Shown here piece by piece: positions 8,528-16,300 of a stretch of 64,000 nucleotides of DNA (the stretch's first letter is position 1; every line of letters starts with the position of its first letter). The stretch covers positions 186,001-250,000 of the forward strand of contig CAILMF010000074.1 in the NCBI GenBank assembly GCA_903835235.1, read 5' to 3'. The stretch comes from an uncultured Rhodospirillales bacterium. GTDB taxonomy: Bacteria; Pseudomonadota; Alphaproteobacteria; Acetobacterales; Acetobacteraceae. The notes under the pieces are model-generated. The model did no database searches, was not told the DNA's origin, and saw only the letters and a list, made by a program, of their open reading frames with translations. The position numbers and the translations under genes were made by a program.

Positions 8528-9600
8528 CACCGCAGGCTCCCCGCCAGCCGGGTGGAGACCACGCGCACCCGCGTATCCGGCGCCAGCAGCTGCGGCCCCA
8601 GCGCTACCACGCGGGTGCCCTCCGGCAGCGCGGCGGTCACGGTGGCGGTGGTCTCCGCCAGCGCCAGCACCTGCACCGGCACCGCGCGCAGGCGGTCCTC
8701 GCCCTCCAGCGCCCACAGCATCGGGCCCTGGCCGCGGTCATGCAGGGCGGTCAGCGGCACCCGCGCCGCCTCCGGCCCGCGGGCGGAAAGCCGGATCGTC
8801 GCGGTCATGCCCAACTGCACCCAGTCCGGCGCCTCCGGAATGCTGAACCGCGCGGCATAGGTGCGCAGCCCGGCATCGGCCTGGCCGGCCACCTCGCGCA
8901 GCCGCACTGGCAGGGCTTCCGCGGGCCGCGCCCAGAAGGTGGCGCGGGTGCCGGGCTCGGGCAGCCGGGCCAGCAGGGCTTCCGGCGCCTGCACCAGCAC
9001 CTCGCGTTCCCCAGGATTGGCCAGGCGCAGCACCGGCGTGCCCTCGGCCACCACCTGGCCGGCCTCGGCCAGCACCGCCGTCACCAGCCCGGCTTCGGGC
9101 GCCAGCAGCACCGCATAGCCCAGCCGGTTGCGCGCCAGGGCCAACGACGCCTCGGCGCTGCTCACCTTCTCCCGCGCCGCCGAGGCGGCCGCCTGGCGCT
9201 GGTCGTTGAAGGCCGGCGCCACATGCCCGGCGGCCAGCAGTTGCGCGGAACGGTTGGCGTCGTTGTTCGCCTGCTGCGCCTGTGCCCGGGCGGCGGCCAG
9301 GTCGGCTTCGGCCGAGCGCGCCGCCAGGGCCAGGTCGCTGGGGTCCAGCCGCGCCAGGGGCTGCCCGGCTTCCACCCGCTCGCCCAGGTTCACCAGGCGC
9401 TGGGCGATCCGCCCGCCGGCGCGGAAGCCGAGATCCGCCTCGCGCCGGGCGCGGACCACGCCGGTCAGCTGGGTCTGCGCCTCGGTCGGCGCGGGGTGGA
9501 ACAGCACCACCTGCACCGCGCGCGGTGGGTCCACCGGTTGGGCGGCGGCCGGCAGCGCGGCCAGGGTGGCGAGGAGGGGAAGCAGGAAGCGATGCGGCAT
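8527..9600 (-). CDS. RND efflux periplasmic adaptor (membrane fusion protein)
   Basis: 357-residue HlyD/AcrA-type adaptor. A Sec signal peptide (LLPLLATLAALPAAAQ) is followed by a lipoyl-like half-motif (GVVRARREADLGFRAGGRI), an alpha-helical hairpin rich in Ala, Gln and Arg, the second lipoyl half (LGYAVLLAPEAGLVTAVLAEAG) and beta-barrel domains. It bridges the permease to an outer-membrane channel. It sits between the tetR gene (57 bases upstream) and the permease gene (1-base overlap). The gap before it contains a promoter and a palindrome listed separately. No lipobox Cys is seen, so it is probably soluble periplasmic. Confidence 0.92.
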   Translation of the reverse strand: MPHRFLLPLLATLAALPAAAQPVDPPRAVQVVLFHPAPTEAQTQLTGVVRARREADLGFRAGGRIAQRLVNLGERVEAGQPLARLDPSDLALAARSAEADLAAARAQAQQANNDANRSAQLLAAGHVAPAFNDQRQAAASAAREKVSSAEASLALARNRLGYAVLLAPEAGLVTAVLAEAGQVVAEGTPVLRLANPGEREVLVQAPEALLARLPEPGTRATFWARPAEALPVRLREVAGQADAGLRTYAARFSIPEAPDWVQLGMTATIRLSARGPEAARVPLTALHDRGQGPMLWALEGEDRLRAVPVQVLALAETTATVTAALPEGTRVVALGPQLLAPDTRVRVVSTRLAGSLR

Positions 9601-9621
9601 GGGAGGTCTCCGTGCCGCACG

Positions 9622-9650
9622 AATATGGAGTGATGATTTTCGAAAATCAA
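9622..9650 (-). promoter_or_regulatory. Candidate sigma70 promoter of the MFP-RND genes
   Basis: On the minus strand TTGATT (9650-9645) and CATATT (9627-9622) are separated by exactly 17 bp, 22 bases before the MFP start codon. The match to the consensus is moderate (4 of 6 in each box), but the spacing is ideal and the 16-bp palindrome lies between the boxes, as in a repressed promoter. Confidence 0.5.
9634..9649. promoter_or_regulatory. 16-bp perfect palindrome, candidate TetR operator
   Basis: TGATTTTCGAAAATCA is a perfect inverted repeat that overlaps the -35 box and the spacer of the putative MFP promoter. Its half-site GATT...AATC recurs in the region upstream of tetR (10287-10299), which fits one repressor binding both places. 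Known: TetR-family regulators bind such palindromes and usually control the neighbouring pump. That this particular protein binds here is inferred. Confidence 0.55.
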
Positions 9651-9656
9651 CAGTGG

Positions 9657-10271
9657 TCAGTCAACACCATGCTTCAGGCCGGCGACCAGCAGGCGCAGCG
9701 TGGTCTCCATGCTGGCGGCCATCTGCTCGGCCGCGATTCCCATGCGCAGGCATTCCTGCACCATCACCGGGTGGTGCCAGGCCAGCATGGCGTGCTTGAA
9801 GGCGTCCGCCGCCAGGGCCGGGTCGCCGGCGGCGAACTCGCCGCGCTGCATCCCCTCCGCCACCACCGCCGCCACCATGGCGCGGTAGCGGCCGATGAAG
9901 CGCTCGATCACGCCCCAATGCTCGGTCATGGCGACGCTGACCATGTCGTGCATGCGGCGCTCGGTGAAGAACAGCTCGATCTCGGAGGCGCGGAAATGTT
10001 CTGCGAGGGCGAAGAGCCGCGCCTCGGCGCTGCCCGGGCGGGCGGCGATCGCCTCGCCGGCGCTGGCCAGGCCGTCCAGCAGCCGGTCGGCGATGGTCTC
10101 GTTGATGGCGCTCTTGGAGGGGAAGTAGCGGTAGATATTGGCCGGCGACATGCCCAGTTCGCGGGCGATGTCGGCCACCGCGGTCTTCTGGTAGCCCATG
10201 GTGCGGAACAACCGCTCGGCCACATCGGCGATACGGAGGCGGGTCTGCTCTGAGGCGTTTGGCTCGGTCAT
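9657..10271 (-). CDS. TetR/AcrR-family transcriptional repressor
   Basis: 204-residue regulator. The N-terminal helix-turn-helix is at about residues 10-55 (IADVAERLFRTMGYQKT, then DIARELGMSPANIYRYF), followed by an all-helical ligand-binding domain resembling the YcdC/AcrR type C-terminal fold. It is the first gene of the tetR-MFP-RND cluster, all on the minus strand, so it most likely represses the pump and itself. Inverted repeats with a shared GATT/AATC half-site lie upstream of it and upstream of the MFP gene. The inducing compound is unknown. Confidence 0.92.
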   Translation of the reverse strand: MTEPNASEQTRLRIADVAERLFRTMGYQKTAVADIARELGMSPANIYRYFPSKSAINETIADRLLDGLASAGEAIAARPGSAEARLFALAEHFRASEIELFFTERRMHDMVSVAMTEHWGVIERFIGRYRAMVAAVVAEGMQRGEFAAGDPALAADAFKHAMLAWHHPVMVQECLRMGIAAEQMAASMETTLRLLVAGLKHGVD

Positions 10272-10281
10272 GCTTTACGTC

Positions 10282-10303
10282 TGACTGATTCTGTCAATCG
10301 TCA
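10282..10303. promoter_or_regulatory. Inverted repeat upstream of tetR
   Basis: Arms TGAC-T-GATT and AATC-GTCA around a CTGTC centre, 11 to 32 bases before the tetR start codon and between tetR and the divergent dehydrogenase gene. One arm has one extra base, so the symmetry is imperfect. It shares the GATT/AATC half-sites of the 9634 palindrome. Likely autoregulatory operator; inferred. Confidence 0.42.
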
Positions 10304-10415
10304 CTTAGCGCCACGGCGCCGCCGAAGTCCAGTTGCAAGACCGCATGCCGCTCTTTGCCTTTTCGGCCGGAAGGGGCAGAACCTTCGGCCAATGCCGCGT
10401 GGTGGGGAGGTTGCG

Positions 10416-11309
10416 ATGGAACTCGGTTTTCTCGGCCTGGGCCAGATGGGCTCGGCCATTGCGGAACGCCTGCAGGCCGCCGGCCACGCGCTGCATGTCC
10501 ATGACCCCAATGCCGGCGCGATGGCGGCTTTCCTCAGCCGAGGCGCCACCGGCCATGCCAGCGCCACCGCGGTGGCCAACGCCGCCCCGCTGGTCTTCGC
10601 CTGCCTGCCCAATGGCCCCACCAGCGAAGCCGTGGCCCGGCAGGTCGCCGCCGGCAGCGCGGTCAAGCTCTATGTCGAGATGTCCACCATCGGCAGCGCG
10701 GCGCTGGAGCAGGTCCGCCTGACCGTCGCCGCCAGCGGCATCGCGCTGGCGGATTGCCCGATCAGCGGCGGCCCCACCGGCGCCCGCGCGGGCACGCTGA
10801 CCATGCTCTGTGCCGCCCCGCCGGAGGTCCGCGCCCAGGTGGTGCCGCTGCTGCGCCAGGTCGGCCGCACCGTGTTCGAACTGGGCGACCAGCCCGGCCA
10901 GGCCCAGTTGATGAAGCTGGTCAACAACCTGATCAACGCCGCCAACATGGCAACCGCGTTCGAGGCCCTGGTGTTGGGCGCCAAGGGCGGGCTGGACCCC
11001 GACCAGATGGTGGCGATGCTGAACGTCTCCACCGGCCAGAACAGCGCCACCCTGACAAAAGTGCCGAATTCGGTGCTGACCGGCCGCTTCAACCACGGTG
11101 CCAGCCTGACCACCATGCTGAAGGACGTGGAACTGGGCCTGGCCGAGGCCGAGGCGCGGGCGGTGCCGATGTGGGTGCATCGCCAGGTCGGCACGCTGTG
11201 GCGCCTGGGCGAGCAGCAGGGCCTGGGCAGCCAGGATTTCACCAACCTGATCAAGGTGATGGAAGGCTGGGCCGGGGTGGAAGTGCGCAGCCGCAAGCCT
11301 GGCGTCTAG
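10416..11309 (+). CDS. NAD(P)-dependent beta-hydroxyacid dehydrogenase
   Basis: 297-residue member of the 3-hydroxyisobutyrate/6-phosphogluconate dehydrogenase superfamily. Rossmann start GFLGLGQMGSAIAERL, substrate-binding loop ADCPISGGPTGARAGTLTM, and the catalytic Lys in the helix QLMKLVNNLIN are all present. Such enzymes oxidise 3-hydroxyisobutyrate, tartronate semialdehyde or related hydroxyacids. Start at MELGFLG is preferred because GGGAGG precedes it by 6 bases and the longer frame adds nothing conserved. Divergent from tetR and followed after 250 bases by nrdB; substrate not resolvable. Confidence 0.9.
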   Translation: MELGFLGLGQMGSAIAERLQAAGHALHVHDPNAGAMAAFLSRGATGHASATAVANAAPLVFACLPNGPTSEAVARQVAAGSAVKLYVEMSTIGSAALEQVRLTVAASGIALADCPISGGPTGARAGTLTMLCAAPPEVRAQVVPLLRQVGRTVFELGDQPGQAQLMKLVNNLINAANMATAFEALVLGAKGGLDPDQMVAMLNVSTGQNSATLTKVPNSVLTGRFNHGASLTTMLKDVELGLAEAEARAVPMWVHRQVGTLWRLGEQQGLGSQDFTNLIKVMEGWAGVEVRSRKPGV

Positions 11310-11318
11310 GCACGGCCG

Positions 11319-11334
11319 GCACCACATATGGGTT
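11319..11334. promoter_or_regulatory. NrdR box 1 upstream of nrdB
   Basis: Sixteen bases matching the NrdR consensus ACACWATATATWGTGT at 10 positions, including the conserved C4, A6, the central ATAT and G13. Alone this would be weak; its centre lies exactly 32 bp from that of box 2, the spacing known for functional NrdR box pairs. Confidence 0.55.
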
Positions 11335-11361
11335 GACGAAGCCGCGCAGACCGCAGCATGT
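11333..11361 (+). promoter_or_regulatory. Candidate nrdB promoter
   Basis: TTGACG (11333-11338) and GCATGT (11356-11361) are 17 bp apart. The -35 box begins at the end of NrdR box 1 and the -10 box is inside NrdR box 2, the arrangement expected for repression by NrdR. The -10 match is poor, so the promoter is a proposal. Confidence 0.4.
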
Positions 11362-11366
11362 TGTGT
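11351..11366. promoter_or_regulatory. NrdR box 2 upstream of nrdB
   Basis: Sixteen bases whose right half (ATGTTGTGT) closely fits the NrdR consensus half-site, with C4, A8, T9 and G13 kept. It is separated from box 1 by 16 bp. The pair lies about 195 bases before the chosen nrdB start. Confidence 0.58.
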
Positions 11367-11560
11367 GTCGCGGTCAGAGTTGGCCTTGCTCGGCTGGGCT
11401 TCCGGCTGCGCGGGGTGGTTGGGGGTTTCGGATGCGGCAAAGGCTGGCCAGCCAGGTTGATGCCACCCCTTGCGCAACCCTGGTGCCGCCACACCCTTAG
11501 CCTCCCGGCGGGGCGATGGTCTTCGAGTCCCGGCTTTCTCATTCACTGGAAACAGCACTC

Positions 11561-12607
11561 ATGCCCGACGGCGTTCACTCCCCTGATGAATATCCGGTCC
11601 GTGCCGACCTGCTGACTGCCAACCCGGTCTACAAGCCGTTCCGCTACCCCTGGGCCTATGACGCCTGGCTGACCCAGCAGCGCGTCCACTGGCTGCCGGA
11701 AGAAGTGCCGCTGGCCGATGACGTCAAGGATTGGCAGAAGAACCTCAGCCCCGGTGAGAAGAACCTGCTGACGCAGATCTTCCGCTTCTTCACCCAGGCC
11801 GACGTCGAAGTGAACAACTGCTACATGAAGCAGTATTCACAGGTGTTCAAGCCGACCGAGGTGCTGATGATGCTCAGCGCCTTCAGCAACATCGAGACCA
11901 TCCACATCGCCGCCTATTCCCATCTGCTGGACACGGTGGGCATGCCGGAGATCGAGTACAGCGCCTTCCTCAAGTACAAGGAGATGAAGGACAAGTACGA
12001 CTACATGCAGAACTTCTCGGTCAGCAACAAGACCGAGATCGCCAAGACCCTGGCCGCCTTCGGGGCCTTCACCGAGGGGCTGCAACTGTTCGCCAGCTTC
12101 GCGATCCTGATGAACTTCCCGCGCTTCAATAAAATGAAGGGCATGGGCCAGATCGTCAGCTGGAGCGTGCGCGACGAGAGCCTGCACTGCGACAGCATCA
12201 TCAAGCTGTTCCGCACCTTCGTGCAGGAAAACCCGGAAGTCTGGACCGAGGAGTTCCAGCGCGACCTCTATTTGGTCTGCGCCACCATCGTGGACCACGA
12301 GGACGCCTTCATCGACCTGGCGTTCGAACTCGGCGGCGTCGAGGGGCTGAACGGGGCGGATACCAAGCTCTACATCCGCTTCATCGCCGACCGCCGCCTG
12401 CAGCAGCTGGGCCTGCAACCGCTGTTCCACATCGACAAGAACCCGCTGCCCTGGCTGGACGAGATGCTGAACGCGGTGGAACACACCAACTTCTTCGAGA
12501 ACCGCTCGACCGAGTATTCCAAGGCCAGCACCGCCGGCAGCTGGGAGGACGCCTGGTCCTCCGGCACCGAGGCCGCGCTGGTGGAGGCCCGGCCGGGTCG
12601 CATGTAG
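11561..12607 (+). CDS. nrdB: Ribonucleotide reductase class I, beta subunit
   Basis: 348-residue radical-generating subunit that, with NrdA, reduces ribonucleotides to deoxyribonucleotides. The ferritin-like diiron site is visible: Glu in ADVEVN, ExxH plus the radical Tyr in NIETIHIAAYSHLL, Glu in AFTEGLQLF, and ExxH in DESLHCDS. The C terminus carries the acidic/hydrophobic tail that docks to NrdA. ATG 11561 (MPDGVHSPDE) is used; an in-frame ATG at 11516 is possible and has a GGGGCG before it. nrdA is not in the window, so the two subunits are not adjacent here. Upstream paired NrdR boxes indicate repression when dATP/ATP is high. Confidence 0.95.
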   Translation: MPDGVHSPDEYPVRADLLTANPVYKPFRYPWAYDAWLTQQRVHWLPEEVPLADDVKDWQKNLSPGEKNLLTQIFRFFTQADVEVNNCYMKQYSQVFKPTEVLMMLSAFSNIETIHIAAYSHLLDTVGMPEIEYSAFLKYKEMKDKYDYMQNFSVSNKTEIAKTLAAFGAFTEGLQLFASFAILMNFPRFNKMKGMGQIVSWSVRDESLHCDSIIKLFRTFVQENPEVWTEEFQRDLYLVCATIVDHEDAFIDLAFELGGVEGLNGADTKLYIRFIADRRLQQLGLQPLFHIDKNPLPWLDEMLNAVEHTNFFENRSTEYSKASTAGSWEDAWSSGTEAALVEARPGRM

Positions 12608-12611
12608 CCGG

Positions 12612-12631
12612 GGCAATCCTGCGCGATTGCC
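12612..12631. terminator. Hairpin after nrdB
   Basis: Seven-bp stem GGCAATC/GATTGCC with a CTGCGC loop directly after the nrdB stop. No T-run follows, so it may be a weak or Rho-assisted terminator, or only an mRNA-end stabiliser. Confidence 0.35.
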
Positions 12632-12669
12632 TGTAGCCGGCCTGGCGCCGGCGGGGGTATCAAGCCGGC

Positions 12670-13356
12670 ATGCTTCGCCTGGTCAGACTTCTCGCGCTGT
12701 TGCTGGTACTGCTGCTTGGCGGCACCTGGGCCTTTGCCTGGGTGACGCGGGCGCCGGGCGAAAGCCTGGGCGATGCCTTCGCCGGCCGGTTGGCCCTGCT
12801 GTTCGGCACCGCGCCGACCGGCGGCGCCAACCTGGGCGGCCTGCAACTGCCGCAGGGCCTGTCGCTGGGCGGCGCCTTCACCCTGGTGGACCAAACCGGC
12901 CGCACGGTGACCGAACGCGATTTCGCCGGCCGCTGGATGCTGGTGTATTTCGGCTACACCTATTGCCCGGATGTCTGCCCGACCGAACTCGGCACCATCG
13001 CCGCCGCCGTCGACAGCCTGGGGCCGCTTGCGGAAAAGTTGGTCCCGGCGCTGGTTACCATCGACCCGCAGCGTGACACGCCCGCCCAGTTGGCGGATTA
13101 TGTCTCCCGCTTCCACCCCAGGATGATCGGCCTTACCGGGTCGCCGGAGCAGGTGGCGGAAGCGGCGCGGCGGTATCGCGTCTACTTTTCCCGGGTGAAC
13201 CGGGCGGAAGCGGGCGACTATCTGATGGACCATTCCAGCTTCGTCTACCTGGTTGGTCCGGACGGGCGGGTGCGTTCCCTGTTCCGCCCGGAAGCCAGTC
13301 CGGACGACATTGCCGCAGCGGTTCGGATACAACTAACGCGCGCTGCTGGCGCATGA
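12670..13356 (+). CDS. SCO1/SenC-family copper chaperone
   Basis: 228-residue membrane-anchored thioredoxin-fold protein that delivers copper to the CuA site of cytochrome c oxidase or maintains its thiols. An N-terminal anchor (LLALLLVLLLGGTWAFAWV) is followed by the thioredoxin-like domain with the metal site: Cys99 and Cys103 in YCPDVC and His188 in DHSSF. The spacing is canonical, so the copper site is intact. It follows nrdB by 62 bases but has its own start region; no oxidase genes are near. The function in oxidase assembly is taken from the family. Confidence 0.92.
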   Translation: MLRLVRLLALLLVLLLGGTWAFAWVTRAPGESLGDAFAGRLALLFGTAPTGGANLGGLQLPQGLSLGGAFTLVDQTGRTVTERDFAGRWMLVYFGYTYCPDVCPTELGTIAAAVDSLGPLAEKLVPALVTIDPQRDTPAQLADYVSRFHPRMIGLTGSPEQVAEAARRYRVYFSRVNRAEAGDYLMDHSSFVYLVGPDGRVRSLFRPEASPDDIAAAVRIQLTRAAGA

Positions 13357-13370
13357 AGACTACCAGGGGT

Positions 13371-13399
13371 TTGCGAGTGATCGATTCGGTAGCTATTCT
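13371..13399 (+). promoter_or_regulatory. Candidate sigma70 promoter for the 94-residue protein gene
   Basis: TTGCGA and TATTCT with a 17-bp spacer, 75 bases before the ATG of the following small gene and just after the SCO gene stop. Moderate match with ideal spacing. Confidence 0.4.
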
Positions 13400-13473
13400 C
13401 GTGGCGCGAGACCACGGCATGCACCTGCTGGGTGCGCATGGTGACGGTGCGCTGGCGGGGCAGGGGATTGCGC

Positions 13474-13758
13474 ATGGCTGATGACGACCAGGACCTGGAT
13501 GCCCTGCGCGATACCCGATCCGCAGGTGCGCCACGCCACAGCCGCCGGCTCTCCGACAAGATCCTGATCGCCTTTCATCACGCCTGCGACCAGGGTGATT
13601 TCGAGGTTGCCGAGCAGCTGCTGCGCATCCTCGAGATGATGCTGACCCGGCGCCCGGTTTCGCCGGACACCAATCGGCGCCGCAACATGGAAAGCCTGGT
13701 GGCCGCGCATGAGCGGCTGTGGCACCTGCGCCACCCGGAATTGCGCGAAGGCGGCTGA
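13474..13758 (+). CDS. Small conserved-looking helical protein
   Basis: 94-residue cytoplasmic protein without signal peptide. The core (KILIAFHHACDQGDFEVAEQ, then LLRILEMMLTRRP) reads as two amphipathic helices like a single tetratricopeptide-type pair, followed by a basic tail (NRRRNMESLVAAHERLWHLR). I recognise no named domain; similar short proteins are common in Rhodospirillales genomes by my recollection, unverified. The ATG at 13474 is favoured by an AGGGGA 6-10 bases upstream. Own promoter candidate upstream; convergent with the DUF2188 gene. Confidence 0.7.
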   Translation: MADDDQDLDALRDTRSAGAPRHSRRLSDKILIAFHHACDQGDFEVAEQLLRILEMMLTRRPVSPDTNRRRNMESLVAAHERLWHLRHPELREGG

Positions 13759-13795
13759 CCGGGCGGCGCGGATGCCCGCGTCGGGCGTCGCCGCC

Positions 13796-14041
13796 TCAGT
13801 CCGCGGGCCAGCCTTCCGGCGGCGGGTAGCTGTCGCGGCTGGCGACCCAGATGACCGTCGCCGGGCCGTCGCCTTCCTGCACCAGCACCTCGGCGTCCTG
13901 CTGCAACTGCGCCGCGGCATGGGCCATGTCGATCGCTGACCTGATGGCCTCCTGCCGGGTCGGGTAGAATTTGCTGTAGAAATTGTACCGAACTTTCCAG
14001 CGCTCCCCATCCGGCAACACATTCACCCGCGGAACCGGCAT
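13796..14041 (-). CDS. DUF2188 domain protein
   Basis: 81-residue protein matching the DUF2188 pattern: WKVRYNFYSKFYPTRQEAIRSAIDMAHA (a strand, then a helix after TRQEA), then a strand with EVLVQEGDG and a terminal SRDSYPP. Domain function is unknown; members are small, soluble and often solitary. AGGGGAGCAGG lies before the ATG. Its leader (14042-14116) contains a perfect minus-strand TATAAT and a G+C-rich imperfect stem-loop, listed separately. Confidence 0.8.
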   Translation of the reverse strand: MPVPRVNVLPDGERWKVRYNFYSKFYPTRQEAIRSAIDMAHAAAQLQQDAEVLVQEGDGPATVIWVASRDSYPPPEGWPAD

Positions 14042-14115
14042 CCTGCTCCCCTTGAACCTGGAAGCCCCGCAGCTTCGCGGCGGGCTCCCCGTCTTGGTTT
14101 CTGCTTCGAATTATA
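14042..14115 (-). promoter_or_regulatory. -10 box and stem-loop leader of the DUF2188 gene
   Basis: A perfect TATAAT occurs on the minus strand at 14115-14110; no good -35 box lies 16-18 bp upstream. Between it and the start codon the leader can fold an imperfect stem from GAGCCCGCCGCG and CTGCGGGGCTTCC around an AAG loop, ending near the ribosome binding site. A role in translation control is possible but unproven. Confidence 0.35.
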
Positions 14116-14171
14116 TGCCAGCCTGGGTATCATCTGGCCCGGTTCAAGTCGACCACGGAATTTTCGCCGCG

Positions 14172-14927
14172 TCATGCGGCATCGTGCGGCCCCGGCCCCG
14201 GCCCCAGCGGCGCAGCCTCCTGCAACACCGCGGCCGCGGCCGGGGTCCAGGCGCCATCGGCCTCATGCAGCACCAGGCCGGGCAGCACCCGCGCCGGGCC
14301 GCGGCCTCCCTTGCGCGCCAGCAGCAGCACCCGCTTGGCCGGCGTCGCCACCCGCGGCCACAGCGGCAGCAGCGTTACCCCGCCACAGCCGGCGGCGCGC
14401 AGGGCCGCGGCCCCGGCGTCGAATCGGGCCGCCGGCAGCACCAGCGCCAGCCAGCCGCCATGCCGCAGCCCGGCCGCCAGGAAGCCGGCCCATTGCCCCA
14501 GCCCTGCCCCCTGTTCATGCGTGGCGGCGGCCCGGCCAGGCGCCGGCGGCGCGGTGCCGGCGGGCCAGTAGGGCGGGTTGGCCATGGCGTGGTCCCAGGG
14601 GCCCAGGCGCCGTGCCAGCGCCAGGTCGGCGACATCCCCGGTGACCACCTCGGCCGCCTGGCCGTTCAAGGCGGCATTCTCGGCCGCCAGCGCCGCCATC
14701 CCGGCGTCGCGCTCCACCGCCAGCAGCGCCAGCCCGGGCACCCTTGCCGCCAGGCACAGCATGGCCGCGCCGCTGCCGCAGCCGGCTTCCAGCACGCGCT
14801 GGCCGGGGCGGGCGGGCAGGGCGGCGGCCAGCAGCACCGCGTCCAGCCCGGCGCGCAACTGCCCGGCAACCGGTTGGCGCAGCCGCACCCGGCCGCCCAG
14901 CAGATGGTCCTCCGTAGTGTCGCTCAC
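14172..14927 (-). CDS. TrmN6-like tRNA/adenine methyltransferase
   Basis: 251-residue SAM-dependent methyltransferase resembling tRNA1(Val) adenine-37 N6-methyltransferase (YfiC/TrmN6). The N terminus TEDHLLGGRVRLRQPVAG matches the family's opening, motif I is VLEAGCGSGAAMLCLA, the acidic SAM ligand is in AVERDAGM, and the N6-adenine catalytic motif NPPY is at DHAMANPPYW. Overlaps the preceding DUF2007 gene by 4 bases (ATGA), so the two are translated together. Specificity for tRNA is inferred from the family. Confidence 0.85.
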   Translation of the reverse strand: MSDTTEDHLLGGRVRLRQPVAGQLRAGLDAVLLAAALPARPGQRVLEAGCGSGAAMLCLAARVPGLALLAVERDAGMAALAAENAALNGQAAEVVTGDVADLALARRLGPWDHAMANPPYWPAGTAPPAPGRAAATHEQGAGLGQWAGFLAAGLRHGGWLALVLPAARFDAGAAALRAAGCGGVTLLPLWPRVATPAKRVLLLARKGGRGPARVLPGLVLHEADGAWTPAAAAVLQEAAPLGPGPGPHDAA

Positions 14928-15130
14928 GCCTCGCCGGCCTCCCGCAGCAGCCGCAGGGCGCGGTCCGCATCGGCCTGGCGCACCGCCAGCCGGCGCGGAA
15001 AGGCGCCGATCCCGCCCTCCAGCGCGCTGATATGTTCGTCCAGCACCTGGCAGGCCACGCCGGCATCGCGCAGCAGCGCCGCGAGGAAGCCGATGCGGAT
15101 CGGGTCGCTGTCAACCACAAGCACATGCAT
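14924..15130 (-). CDS. DUF2007 small signal-transduction-like protein
   Basis: 68-residue ferredoxin-like-fold protein of the DUF2007 family (putative signal-transducing protein). Visible are MHVLVVDSDPIRIGFLAALL (strand then helix, GFL shared with the family), a Cys-containing second strand ACQVLDEHIS, and ALEGGIGAFPRRLAVRQADA. In alphaproteobacteria DUF2007 genes commonly sit directly before trmN6-like genes, as here with a 4-base overlap. Biochemical role unknown. Divergent from the polyprenyl synthetase gene. Confidence 0.85.
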   Translation of the reverse strand: MHVLVVDSDPIRIGFLAALLRDAGVACQVLDEHISALEGGIGAFPRRLAVRQADADRALRLLREAGEA

Positions 15131-15184
15131 GGCCTGGTGAAATCCTTGGTTTGCCTTGGCTTGCCGCCGGGCGGGTGCGCCGTT

Positions 15185-16237
15185 ATGTTCCCGCCCCCCA
15201 TGCCAGGGTCAAGCAACGTGGACGCGCTACCGGGCCAACAGCCTGCCGTGCCGGGCGCCGAGGACGCGCTGACGGCCCTTACCGATCTCGTGCGCGAGGA
15301 CCTTGAGGCGTGCAACCGCCTGATCGTCCAGCGCATGCAGAGCCCGGTTGCGCTGATTCCGCAACTGGCAGCGCATATCGTCGCCGCCGGCGGCAAGCGG
15401 CTGCGGCCGCTGCTCACCCTCGCGGCGGCGCGGCTGTGCGGCTATGGCGGCGAACGCCATGTGAAGCTGGCCGCCTGCGTGGAGTTCATCCACACCGCCA
15501 CCCTGCTGCACGACGACGTGGTGGATGAAAGCGCGCTGCGCCGCGGCCAGGCCAGCGCCAATGCGCTGTTCGGCAACCAGGCCAGCGTGCTGGTGGGGGA
15601 TTTCCTGTTCGCCCGCGCCTTTGAGCTGATGGTCGAGGACGGCAACCTGAAGGTGCTGGCCATCCTCTCGGCCGCTTCCGCCACCATTGCGGAAGGCGAG
15701 GTGCTGCAGCTGGTCACCCAGAACGACACCGGCACCACCGAGCAGCAATACCTGGAGGTGATCCACGGCAAGACCGCGGCGCTGTTCGCCGCCGCCACGC
15801 GTGTTGGCGCTGTGGTGGCCGAGCAGCCGATGCCGGCCGAGGAAGCCATGGACAGCTACGGCCGCAACCTCGGCATCGCCTTCCAGCTGGTGGACGACGC
15901 GCTGGACTATTCGGCCGCGCAGGAACAGCTGGGCAAGACCGTCGGCGACGACTTCCGCGAGGGCAAGATCACCCTGCCGGTGCTGCTGGCCTTCGCCCGC
16001 GGCACCGAGGAGGAGCGGGTGTTCTGGCGCCGCGTGCTGGAAGACCGCGACCAGACCGAGGCCGACCTGCCGCAGGCCCAGGCGCTGATCGCCCGGCACC
16101 GCGCGCTGGAGGACACGATCCTGCGCGCCCGCGACTATGGCGATGCCGCGCTGGCCGCGCTGGCCAGCTTCCCGGATGGCGCCGAACGCCGGGCGCTGGC
16201 CGGCATCGTCGAGTTCTGCATCGCCCGGGCGCGCTGA
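15185..16237 (+). CDS. ispB: Polyprenyl (octaprenyl-type) diphosphate synthase
   Basis: 350-residue trans-prenyltransferase that builds the long isoprenoid side chain of ubiquinone from isopentenyl diphosphate. First Asp-rich motif LLHDDVVDES, second motif QLVDDALDY, the KRLRP substrate loop and GKT in the middle are all intact. Two alternative starts exist: ATG 15185 and GTG 15218 (VDALPGQ), the latter with AGGG 9 bases upstream; the family aligns only from about residue 25, so the start is open. Chain length (C40-C50) cannot be read reliably. Alone on its strand, divergent from DUF2007-trmN6. Confidence 0.92.
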   Translation: MFPPPMPGSSNVDALPGQQPAVPGAEDALTALTDLVREDLEACNRLIVQRMQSPVALIPQLAAHIVAAGGKRLRPLLTLAAARLCGYGGERHVKLAACVEFIHTATLLHDDVVDESALRRGQASANALFGNQASVLVGDFLFARAFELMVEDGNLKVLAILSAASATIAEGEVLQLVTQNDTGTTEQQYLEVIHGKTAALFAAATRVGAVVAEQPMPAEEAMDSYGRNLGIAFQLVDDALDYSAAQEQLGKTVGDDFREGKITLPVLLAFARGTEEERVFWRRVLEDRDQTEADLPQAQALIARHRALEDTILRARDYGDAALAALASFPDGAERRALAGIVEFCIARAR

Positions 16238-16300
16238 GGCCAGCGGTCGACTGAGGCTACCCCCACGGCCAGGTTGCGGCCACATCATGAGGTCATCTCC

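Noticed and set aside
5609-8860. 1083-codon plus-strand open frame across the efflux genes
   Set aside because: Gln/His/Arg-rich shadow of the RND permease and MFP genes; no domain visible.
10292-10297. TTGACA as the tetR -35 box (minus strand)
   Set aside because: The -10 at 16-18 bp would fall on the start codon and does not match; kept only as part of the inverted repeat.
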